Part shown: positions 53,635-61,448 of the stretch, one piece after another
How the letters are laid out: every line of letters starts with the position of its first letter
How positions within the stretch are numbered: position 1 is the first letter of the stretch
Source of the DNA: DLAJ01 sp023663615
GTDB lineage: Bacteria > Bacillota > Clostridia > Lachnospirales > Lachnospiraceae
Length of the DNA: 64,000 nt
Direction of reading: 5' to 3'
NCBI GenBank assembly: GCA_023663615.1
Contig: JAMPHA010000001.1
Span: forward strand, 620,001 to 684,000
Position numbers and translations under genes: made by a program
Notes under the pieces: generated by a model
Databases searched by the model: none
The model's input: only the letters and a program-made list of their open reading frames with translations
Told to the model about the DNA's origin: nothing

Positions 53635-54660
53635 CTATTCATCCGCCTTTTCAGCCGCCTGCATGTTAATCCGCCCTGCATCCTCCGGTCTCGCCGCGTC
53701 CTGCGCGTCCGCCGCGCCGTCTCCAAAATTCAGCCGCTTTTCCTCGACAACAAGCGGCCGGTGGATCACACGCGTATTGATATTTAAGATATATTCCCCG
53801 ATCAGTCCGATAAAAAACAACTGAATGGAACCCAGAATGTAGACGCCAAGCACCATCGGCGCATTACCCGCCTGAAAATTATCCCAGTTGCATAATTTCA
53901 TGATCAAGTAGACCAAAGCGATAATCATACTGATACCGGACGACAAAAAGCCGAGCAGCGTTGCAATGCGCAACCCCACCTTCGTGTAGGATGTAATACT
54001 CAGCATTGCCGCGTCATACAGACTGAAAAAATTATTATGCGTCTTTCCCGCGCGGCGCTTCGCCTGCTCATAAAAAATTTCTTTCCGGTTAAAGCCGGAG
54101 CCATACTCCGCCACGATCCCGCGCAAAAACGGAACCGGATCGTTTAACTCCTTTAAGATCGCAATAAAAGACTTATCGTATAGACCAAAGCCTGTAAAAT
54201 GCTCGATCATCTTCACATCGGACATGTTCTTGATTATTTTATAATAACAGGAGCGCATCCAGTAGATAAAGCCGTTTTCCCTGCTGGTAGATTTGATCCC
54301 GCTGACGATCTTATGTCCCTGCTCCCACTCGTGAACAAAAGTCGGTATCAGCTCTACGGGATCCTGGAAATCGCAGCACATACTGATCGTGCAGTCCCCC
54401 GTCGTCTGACACATCCCATGAAACGGAGAATTGAACTGCCCGAAGTTTGTCACATTAAAAATCGCTTTGATCCGCTTATCATCCTGACACAGTTTCTCCA
54501 GCTTGTCCCGCGTGCCGTCCGTGGAACAGTTATCAATAAACAATAGTTCGTAATCGTATTGCGGCAATGCCTCCGCCATCACATTCGTGACCGCCATCGC
54601 CATCAGATCCACATTCTCCACTTCGTTGTAGCACGGAATTAAAATGCTTATTTTCTTCAT
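53635..54660 (-). CDS. GT2 glycosyltransferase with C-terminal membrane helices (GtrB-like)
   Basis: A 341-residue enzyme: KISILIPCYNEVENVDLM, FIDNCSTDGT, FNVTNFGQFNSPFHGM and the metal-site region MCCDFQDP, two membrane helices at about 220-300, and a 30-residue Ala/Asp/Glu-rich tail. Such proteins charge undecaprenyl phosphate with a sugar. It is the first gene after the promoter at 54744-54772, paralleling the GtrB-like gene that opens the unit at 46239. Confidence 0.88.
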   Translation of the reverse strand: MKKISILIPCYNEVENVDLMAMAVTNVMAEALPQYDYELLFIDNCSTDGTRDKLEKLCQDDKRIKAIFNVTNFGQFNSPFHGMCQTTGDCTISMCCDFQDPVELIPTFVHEWEQGHKIVSGIKSTSRENGFIYWMRSCYYKIIKNMSDVKMIEHFTGFGLYDKSFIAILKELNDPVPFLRGIVAEYGSGFNRKEIFYEQAKRRAGKTHNNFFSLYDAAMLSITSYTKVGLRIATLLGFLSSGISMIIALVYLIMKLCNWDNFQAGNAPMVLGVYILGSIQLFFIGLIGEYILNINTRVIHRPLVVEEKRLNFGDGAADAQDAARPEDAGRINMQAAEKADE

Positions 54661-54714
54661 GGGCCACCTTCATCCGCCGAATTTATTTCCCAGACCATCC
54701 ATCCGCAAAAATAG

Positions 54715-54728
54715 CACTATGGATAGTG
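54715..54728. repeat. Short palindrome in the leader of the 54660 transcription unit
   Basis: CACTAT-GG-ATAGTG (6-base arms) lies about 16-30 bases past the -10 element of the adjacent promoter. Placement is right for an operator or an early mRNA hairpin; it is short and could be chance. Confidence 0.4.
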
Positions 54729-54743
54729 TATACCAATAATGCT

Positions 54744-54772
54744 ATTATATGATATTTTGTGGTATCCGTCAA
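54744..54772 (-). promoter_or_regulatory. Sigma-A promoter upstream of the GtrB-like gene
   Basis: On the - strand TTGACG (54772-54767), a 17-base spacer and a perfect TATAAT (54749-54744). It sits in the 171-base space after the epimerase gene and should drive 54660 and the tightly packed genes beyond. Confidence 0.85.
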
Positions 54773-54831
54773 ATCCCTGCAAAAAACAGAGCTGCAGTCC
54801 TCATTCAATCGCATAAAATACGACATTCTGT

Positions 54832-55851
54832 TCAAAGAAGCATCCGGCCTTCCTGCCCGCGCTTCCACGCGATCAGCTCCTTGATCCCCTCCTCAAACGA
54901 CACTTCCGGTACAAACCCCGTATCCCTCGTTAAATCCGTCAGGTCAGCGCACAAATGCATGACCTGCTTTGACGCGTAAGGTAGTCTGCCAAAGCCGGGC
55001 TGGCGCTCATAATGCGTCTCCCGCGCAAGAATCTCCAGATATTCCCGAAGCGGTCTTGCCTTCCCGCTCCCAAGCACATACGTCTTTCCCGAAACGCCGC
55101 GCTCTCCGATCAGGTACATCGCCCGCGCCGCATCGCGGCCGTTTAAGTAATCCCACTGCTGCTCTCCCGGCGTAAACGCCGTCTCTTCGCCCCTGCTCAT
55201 CCGATCAAGCGCGCTCATGATCATCGTATACGCCCCGTCATGACAGCCGTAAACGGACAGAATGCGCGTCCAGACATGACGGATGCCGCGGCTCTCGCAC
55301 ATCTGCCTCGTCATGGCGCCGGCACAGAGTTTTGCCATTCCATAGCCGTTTTCGGGGAACGGCGGGGTGTCAGGTCTCAGCACTCCCTCCACGCGGCCAT
55401 ACTCCGCCTGTGATCCCGCGCCGATAAAGCATTTGCAATCCAGCGCCTCCGCCAATTCCACAGCGTCCAGACTATACTGGATGTTCTGCACCTGTAATGC
55501 CATATCGTTGCGCGTATCGCCAAATGTCCCGTTCCACGCAAAATGATAGAACGCGTCATAGCCCGGCTTCAGTGTTTCCCACGCGGCATGATCCGAATGT
55601 CTGCGCGTTCCTTCCGTTTCTACAGCTTTGATTCCCTTCCCCGCCTTTCGGCGTTTGAAAATATCCGCCATTTCCCGGTAATCGGATAAATCCGCCTCCA
55701 CGACCGTCACAAGCGGATGCTTCGGAATCTGCACCGTCCTCTTGGAATTTTTATGGCAGAGCGCGACAACCTGCGTGTGATTTACTATGCAGTATTGAAT
55801 GAGCGACATGCCGATCACGCCGGTCGGCCCGTCAATCAGAATCCGTTCCAT
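54832..55851 (-). CDS. NAD-dependent epimerase/dehydratase family protein
   Basis: A 339-residue extended short-chain dehydrogenase/reductase. GPTGVIG (8-14) is the NAD(P) glycine motif, with Pro where many members have Ala; GAGSQAEYG gives the active-site Ser region, and YGMAK the catalytic Tyr-x3-Lys. It should reduce, epimerise or dehydrate a nucleotide-linked sugar. It lies 26 bases after the SGNH-like gene and is the last gene before a new promoter. GC content here and to the right is visibly higher than in the centre of the locus. Confidence 0.9.
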   Translation of the reverse strand: MERILIDGPTGVIGMSLIQYCIVNHTQVVALCHKNSKRTVQIPKHPLVTVVEADLSDYREMADIFKRRKAGKGIKAVETEGTRRHSDHAAWETLKPGYDAFYHFAWNGTFGDTRNDMALQVQNIQYSLDAVELAEALDCKCFIGAGSQAEYGRVEGVLRPDTPPFPENGYGMAKLCAGAMTRQMCESRGIRHVWTRILSVYGCHDGAYTMIMSALDRMSRGEETAFTPGEQQWDYLNGRDAARAMYLIGERGVSGKTYVLGSGKARPLREYLEILARETHYERQPGFGRLPYASKQVMHLCADLTDLTRDTGFVPEVSFEEGIKELIAWKRGQEGRMLL

Positions 55852-55877
55852 ATGCCAAACCCTTTTCTCTAAAATAA

Positions 55878-57212
55878 TTAATACGCAGTCTCTATTCTTC
55901 CTGTCTCATATAGATAATCTACCACTCTCCAGTCAATATACAGCATACCGGTCTCGCCAACAGGCAACGTGAAGTCTCTATTCTCATTATAATCTTGAAG
56001 AATCACTGCTGTCCCGTCCTGCGGTATCTTCGTAATCCTATATTCGATTCCCCATTCCCTGTTTGAAATAATCCTACAGCAATTCACACTCCCGCTATTA
56101 TCGAGTGCAGGTCCAGCTATTCCATAAACATATACATCTTCTGCCGCGAGCTTTTCATTATATGTCTCGTAAAAAATTTCCCCTCTTTGATCCGGAATCT
56201 GTCCCGTAAAAAATTTTGAAAACAAGGTGCTAAACACCATTGCCCCGTTATTATTCATATGATTGCTGTCAGAAAACAGGCTTCTGTCGTTGGCGTTAAA
56301 ATATTCTTCCCTGCACAGATTGAAATCATAATATGTAATCCCATTTTCCTCTGCAATCTTTCGCACCATATCAATATACTGCTGATAATCAATCCCTGCA
56401 ATTGTCCATTCCGGCACCGGTGTAGAAAATAAAGTCAGATCAATCTCATTTTTTTTACAAAAATCAATAATACTCTGCAGCGACCTTCTCCAATCCGAGT
56501 CCTCACCAGCCTGTATGGTGGATTCCATATCATAATATGCCCCGGCATTCCAAAACACATCATCCTCCACAACCCCCGATCTATACACATACCCCCTGTT
56601 CTCATAGTCACCGCCCACCCATTCATAATTTCTATAGGTATCCGTGTCCTTCTGACGCAATATATTTTGAATATACTCCGTATCAAAAAGCCGCTCCCAA
56701 TTTCTGGTCGCAGGTAAAAAACTATTCACATAATACTCCATAGAGCTGGCATTTAGCAAATAGTTGATTTTTCGGATCGATGGTTTCATGTAATCGGATA
56801 TAATATAGGTATATTCTAAATCCGATAATGTCCTCTCTTTATAAGTGTAACCCGTGCAGAGTGCATAATACATTTCCAAATAAATATGATCGATATGATG
56901 ATACTCCGCCGCCTCCTGAATCACGGCATACGAACCATCCATACGTTGTCCGGCTGTCCCCGCATTGAATGTATACTGTTCAAAAATTTTATCCGTTATT
57001 TCAGGAATAAGTGAAACAACTGTATGTGAGGATCCTACAAACAAAATATCAATATTTTGTTCTGAATGGTACATCTGGTATAGATTATATCGTGAATACC
57101 TTGTATAATTTTTTGCATCATCAATAAGAAGATAGCGTAACAATGCCTCACAAACAAAAAACAAAATGATCACACAAAGCGCTGCTGCCAGCCTCTTTAC
57201 AATTTTTTTCAT
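55878..57212 (-). CDS. SGNH-hydrolase-like partner of an MBOAT O-acyltransferase
   Basis: A 444-residue protein with an N-terminal membrane anchor (about 8-30) and an outer domain. FVGSSHTVVSLIPE (Ser in GSSH) resembles the first block of SGNH/AlgJ-DltD-like proteins, and FSDSNHMNNNGAMVFS the DxxH block carrying the catalytic His. Such proteins take an acyl group from the MBOAT partner and place it on a glycan outside the cell. The MBOAT gene lies 80 bases upstream, making an AlgI/AlgJ- or DltB/DltD-like pair. Confidence 0.78.
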   Translation of the reverse strand: MKKIVKRLAAALCVIILFFVCEALLRYLLIDDAKNYTRYSRYNLYQMYHSEQNIDILFVGSSHTVVSLIPEITDKIFEQYTFNAGTAGQRMDGSYAVIQEAAEYHHIDHIYLEMYYALCTGYTYKERTLSDLEYTYIISDYMKPSIRKINYLLNASSMEYYVNSFLPATRNWERLFDTEYIQNILRQKDTDTYRNYEWVGGDYENRGYVYRSGVVEDDVFWNAGAYYDMESTIQAGEDSDWRRSLQSIIDFCKKNEIDLTLFSTPVPEWTIAGIDYQQYIDMVRKIAEENGITYYDFNLCREEYFNANDRSLFSDSNHMNNNGAMVFSTLFSKFFTGQIPDQRGEIFYETYNEKLAAEDVYVYGIAGPALDNSGSVNCCRIISNREWGIEYRITKIPQDGTAVILQDYNENRDFTLPVGETGMLYIDWRVVDYLYETGRIETAY

Positions 57213-57292
57213 GTCGCTCTCCTTCGAAATACAGGTCTTTAGATGATGATTCCAAGCCTTACAACATCCTTTCGCTTGATCCGCATTAAAAA

Positions 57293-58747
57293 TTAAAATT
57301 GAAAATATATGAAATCACCCGCATCATATTGCGCTCCGTAAATTCCGAACAGAATGACTGCCCATATCAATCCAACATATAGCACGCACCGGAACCAAAA
57401 CTCCTGACGATGGAACACGGCGAACACGGATCGGTCTCTCTCATGTAAAACGTCTACGATTACCATAACCGCTATTCCAAATATCAGCACTGACCAGTTT
57501 GCTCTGTTAAGCCCGAGATCAAATGTGGTCGTCCGAAACTTTGTTAGCATCTGCCTAATTACGTCGAGTGCATGCCGCAGACTATCACAGACAAAGAATA
57601 TCCACGCAAAATCAACAAGAAGAAACGTTGTCACAGCTTTTCGGACCCTGCTGCTGCAGCTTGTGTCGCTTAAATCCTTTTTTTGAAAGATGCCACCTTT
57701 AATCTCCCCCGCAATTTGATACAGTGCATGAAGTACTCCCCATACAATAAAATTCCAAGATGCACCATGCCATAATCCACTCACAGCAAAAACAATCAGA
57801 ATATTCGCATATTTCCGTAACGTTCCGACGCGATTTCCTCCGAGCGGAATGTATAGATAGTCGGTAAACCAAGATGTCAGTGAAATATGCCATCTTCTCC
57901 AAAAATCTTTGACACTCACTGCCAGATATGGCTGCTGAAAATTCTTCATCAGAGAAAATCCCATCACCTTTGCCGCTCCGCGGGCAATGTTCGTATAGCC
58001 GTCAAAATCACAATAAATTTGGATTGCAAACAATATCATCGCCAGCGAGATTTCCAAAAATCCATAAGACCAATATTGATTGATCACGTGATCTACCAGA
58101 ATGGAAGCCCTGTCCGCAATCACCAATTTTTGAAACAGTCCCCACATCATCAACAGAAATCCGTCTCTGATTCTTTCAAAATTCCAAACCTTGATCTGTT
58201 CGATGTTTTGAATCTGATGCAGCAGATTTTTAGATCTTTCAATTGGTCCCGCCACAAGCTGCGGGAAAAAGGAAACAAACAAGGCATATTTGAAAATATT
58301 CTTTTCCGCTTTTACCTTACCGCGATAAACATCAATTGTATAGCTTAACGCCTGAAATGTATAAAATGAAATTCCTACCGGAAGCAGAAGATCAACCCTT
58401 CGATTGATGACCCCTATGCCCAAAAATGACATTGTCCTTCCAATATTGCTCAAAAGGAAATTGGCATACTTGAACACGCATAGGATTCCCAAATTGCCAA
58501 TTATACAGCCTGCCATCCATATTTTTTTACCTTTGCCCCATCCCTCTGCCTTCTCAATAAAAATGCCGCTTGCATATGTAATCATGGTAGACAGTATTAT
58601 TAAAAGCACATACCGGGGATTCCAGCTCATGTAAAAATAATAACTTGCCGCTAAAAGCCATATATATCTGATCCTACGTGGTATCACAAAATAAACCGCT
58701 GTCACGACCGGAAAAAAAATCATAAAGTCGATAGAATTAAAAAGCAT
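57293..58747 (-). CDS. MBOAT-family membrane-bound O-acyltransferase (AlgI/DltB-like)
   Basis: A 484-residue polytopic protein with about eleven helices. The N-terminus LFNSIDFMIFFPVVTAVYF and the AASYYFYMSWNPRYVLLI segment are standard for AlgI-type proteins; VKDFWRRWHISLTSWFTDYLYIP-like residues (about 275-298) and SGLWHGASWNF carry the invariant catalytic His. It passes acyl groups across the membrane for O-acetylation of the surface polymer together with the downstream SGNH-like protein. Confidence 0.93.
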   Translation of the reverse strand: MLFNSIDFMIFFPVVTAVYFVIPRRIRYIWLLAASYYFYMSWNPRYVLLIILSTMITYASGIFIEKAEGWGKGKKIWMAGCIIGNLGILCVFKYANFLLSNIGRTMSFLGIGVINRRVDLLLPVGISFYTFQALSYTIDVYRGKVKAEKNIFKYALFVSFFPQLVAGPIERSKNLLHQIQNIEQIKVWNFERIRDGFLLMMWGLFQKLVIADRASILVDHVINQYWSYGFLEISLAMILFAIQIYCDFDGYTNIARGAAKVMGFSLMKNFQQPYLAVSVKDFWRRWHISLTSWFTDYLYIPLGGNRVGTLRKYANILIVFAVSGLWHGASWNFIVWGVLHALYQIAGEIKGGIFQKKDLSDTSCSSRVRKAVTTFLLVDFAWIFFVCDSLRHALDVIRQMLTKFRTTTFDLGLNRANWSVLIFGIAVMVIVDVLHERDRSVFAVFHRQEFWFRCVLYVGLIWAVILFGIYGAQYDAGDFIYFQF

Positions 58748-58775
58748 TCCGCACCCCTCTTATCAATCAGTTGCT

Positions 58776-60668
58776 TTACTCCTTCACCCCGAACCGCATC
58801 CACTTTCTCACGCTTTCATACTCCTCCTTTGTTAAAAAAGGATACATATCATCCGGTTCGGGAGATACCATTGTCCCGTCCGGCATCGCTTTCGAAGAAA
58901 GCTTCGGCTCGAAATTCTGCTCCGGGTCCACGACCGCCTCCACGAGCAGCGGTCCCTCCTGCGCCAGTATTTCATCCAGCTTTTCCGCCAGGTCCTCCGC
59001 CGCACCGACTCTGCGATAAGCGATCCCATACGCGTACGCCAGCTTTTCCATATCAGGGAAGCTGATACCGTTCTCGGCGCACACGCCGACCAGCGGCGGT
59101 TCAAACAGATTGCTCTGTGTCTGCCGGATGGAATGATAACCGTTATTGTTTAAGATCACGATCAGCAGATTGAGCTGATGATGTACAACGGTCTGAAGCT
59201 CCTGCAGGTTCATCTGAAAGCTGCCATCCCCGTCAATACAGATCACGCGTCTCCCTTTTCTGGCAAAGCACGCGCCTATTGCGGCCGGAAAACCATATCC
59301 CATGGCGGCGCAGCCGGAATTGGTAAATAAACGCTGCCCCGCCTTCACAACCGCCGCCTGAAACGTCATGACGCAGGCGCTCCCGTTTCCGCATATGACC
59401 GTATCGTCCTTGGACAATCTCTGCGTAAATTCTTTCACAAACACATAAGGATTCAGCCCGCTGCCAAGATAATATTCCGGTAACACGGCGGGATACATCC
59501 GATTGACTTCCCTGCACCGGGACAGCCATTCTGTGTGATCGCCCGTGACCGGTACCCGTCCTGCACTGCCGTTGTCCGTCCCCGATACCATGCGGTCCCC
59601 GACACTCTCATGCTTCGTCCCTTCTGCCTGCGCGAGCGCCCTCATCACATCTTTCACATCCGCATGAACGGGCATATCCGCCTTAACCGTCGGTTTATGC
59701 AGTTCTTTTTCATCAATATCCACAATGATCTTATATGCATTTTGTGCAAATTGCTGATAATTATAGCTGATCAGGCGGATGTTTAGGCGCGAGCCGAGTA
59801 CCAACAGCAGATCGCAGTTCTGCACGACAAAATTGCCGCCCCGCGTTCCCACGGTTCCGGGCCGCCCGCAATAAAGCGGATGCTCGTCGCTCAAAAGATC
59901 ATGTGCGTTCCACGCCGTTACGACCGGAATCTGCAATGCTTCCACACAATCCAGAAATTCCTGATAAGCGTTTCCCAAACGGATCCCGGTTCCCGCAAAG
60001 ACCACCGGCCTTTCTGCCTGCCGAATCTTTTCTAATATCTTCGCTGTCTCTGCCTCGTCATAGACAGGGTTCTCATCCCGGACAATAGACGCATATTCCG
60101 GACGTTCCCCGTCAAATCCGAAGAGCTCGTCCTCCTCGACGACCGACGCCTGCACGTCAAGCGGAATGTCAATCCATACGGGACCTTTCCTGCCGTGCAT
60201 ACATAGATACCATGCTTTTTCCAAATGATAACGGATTTCTTTCGGTTCCGTGATCATGACCGCGTACTTCGTCATCGTTTTTGCGCATTCAACGATCTGG
60301 AACTCCTGATCGCCGAGCTGTCTGACTGGCGTTCCGGTATACAACGTTGTCGTTTCTCTTTTTACCTGCCCCGATATGATGAACATGGGAACGGAATCCT
60401 GCCAGCCTCCCAGCACGCCGGTCAGCGCGTTCGTCCCTCCCGGTCCGCTCGTCACACAGACAGCCGCGACGTTTCCGGTCAGCCGCGCATAGCCCTCCGC
60501 CGCGATCGCGCACGCCTGCTCGTGATGATTATAAACGCACCGCAGGCGCTTACTGTGCCCGAACGCATCATTTAAGTGCATTGCGCCTCCGCCCGTCACG
60601 GTAAAAAGATACTCCACGCCCTGCTTTGCAAGAAACTGCTCCACATACGCCGCCACTTTCATTTTCAT
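58776..60668 (-). CDS. Thiamine-diphosphate-dependent enzyme (acetolactate-synthase-like)
   Basis: A protein of about 630 residues with the three ThDP-enzyme domains. HHEQACAIAAEGYAR holds the catalytic Glu, TSGPGGTNALTGVLGG follows, and GDGSFQMNLQEL...ILNN is the ThDP/Mg site. The start ATG at 60668 overlaps the stop of the HAD gene (ATGA), so the two are coupled. A stretch of low similarity (about 375-400) links the domains. In a glycan locus such enzymes add a two-carbon unit to a keto-sugar (as YerE does) or decarboxylate a 2-oxo acid; housekeeping acetolactate synthase is unlikely, given no small subunit or branched-chain genes. Confidence 0.88.
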   Translation of the reverse strand: MKMKVAAYVEQFLAKQGVEYLFTVTGGGAMHLNDAFGHSKRLRCVYNHHEQACAIAAEGYARLTGNVAAVCVTSGPGGTNALTGVLGGWQDSVPMFIISGQVKRETTTLYTGTPVRQLGDQEFQIVECAKTMTKYAVMITEPKEIRYHLEKAWYLCMHGRKGPVWIDIPLDVQASVVEEDELFGFDGERPEYASIVRDENPVYDEAETAKILEKIRQAERPVVFAGTGIRLGNAYQEFLDCVEALQIPVVTAWNAHDLLSDEHPLYCGRPGTVGTRGGNFVVQNCDLLLVLGSRLNIRLISYNYQQFAQNAYKIIVDIDEKELHKPTVKADMPVHADVKDVMRALAQAEGTKHESVGDRMVSGTDNGSAGRVPVTGDHTEWLSRCREVNRMYPAVLPEYYLGSGLNPYVFVKEFTQRLSKDDTVICGNGSACVMTFQAAVVKAGQRLFTNSGCAAMGYGFPAAIGACFARKGRRVICIDGDGSFQMNLQELQTVVHHQLNLLIVILNNNGYHSIRQTQSNLFEPPLVGVCAENGISFPDMEKLAYAYGIAYRRVGAAEDLAEKLDEILAQEGPLLVEAVVDPEQNFEPKLSSKAMPDGTMVSPEPDDMYPFLTKEEYESVRKWMRFGVKE

Positions 60669-61339
60669 AAAAAACAACCCTGCCCTTTCAGATACGGGAT
60701 CAGCTCTGCGGGAACCGCAGCGCATCCGACCGCATTCTCATAACGCAAAACTTCTTCCGCTTTCCGGAAACCAAATCCATACGTCACGCCGAGAAATGAA
60801 AGCCCGATCGCCTGCGCGCCTGCCGCATCATGATCGCTGTCCCCGATCATGACAGCCTGCTTCGGCTCTGTCACGCCCGCGTGCGTTAAGCATTTCCGGA
60901 TAATATCGGCTTTTTTCAAACGGTTCTCATGATCCGCGCCGTATATGATGTCCGTATAACGGTCAAATCCGAAATGCTGCATGATCCGCCTTGCATAATC
61001 TTCCCGTTTGTATGTCGCGACCGCTATGGGGATCCCGCATTGTTTCAATTCTGCAAATACCTCAAAAATACCGTCGTAGGGAACCGCCTTAAACAGATCG
61101 CCGCCTTTATACCGGTCACGGAATGTTGTCGCAAGTTCCTGTAAAATACTGCCGCTAAGACCGTATTCCCTCGCAAAGGAATCCTGGATCGGCGGTCCGA
61201 TAAAACGGCGCAGCTCCCGGTCGGATAACGGCGCGAGCCCATGCGCCTCTATCGTATAGCGGACGGATGACAACACCCCTTCCGAGGTGTCTAACAAGGT
61301 TCCGTCCACATCAAATACAACTGCACGCCATTGTTCCAT
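60665..61339 (-). CDS. HAD-superfamily phosphatase (phosphoglycolate-phosphatase-like)
   Basis: A 224-residue enzyme: FDVDGTLLDT carries the nucleophile and acid/base aspartates, VATYKRED motif II, the Lys in ENRLKKADII and GDSDHDAAGA the metal aspartates. A helical cap domain lies after motif I. It should dephosphorylate a sugar phosphate or related intermediate. Placed between the aldolase and the ThDP enzyme, with a four-base overlap to the latter, it probably removes phosphate from the intermediate they share. Confidence 0.9.
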   Translation of the reverse strand: MEQWRAVVFDVDGTLLDTSEGVLSSVRYTIEAHGLAPLSDRELRRFIGPPIQDSFAREYGLSGSILQELATTFRDRYKGGDLFKAVPYDGIFEVFAELKQCGIPIAVATYKREDYARRIMQHFGFDRYTDIIYGADHENRLKKADIIRKCLTHAGVTEPKQAVMIGDSDHDAAGAQAIGLSFLGVTYGFGFRKAEEVLRYENAVGCAAVPAELIPYLKGQGCFL

Positions 61340-61448
61340 AAAAAAATAACCATGCCCTTTCTGCGGACCTGCAAGTTCCTACGCAGGCACAAATCCCGCG
61401 TTTCCCGCGCGTTTCGCTGCAGGCGTAACTCACACTGCCCGTATGTCA
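61340..61448. other. GC-rich intergenic segment with repeated elements
   Basis: The 109 bases between the aldolase and HAD genes contain two close copies of CGCGTTTC and outer arms CCTGCA/TGCAGG. A structured leader or degenerate terminator is possible; no T run is present and no reading frame is recognisable. Confidence 0.3.

Noticed and set aside
58776..60668. Housekeeping acetolactate synthase (ilvB)
   Set aside because: No regulatory subunit or branched-chain genes are nearby, and it is coupled to a HAD phosphatase and a fused aldolase inside a glycan locus.
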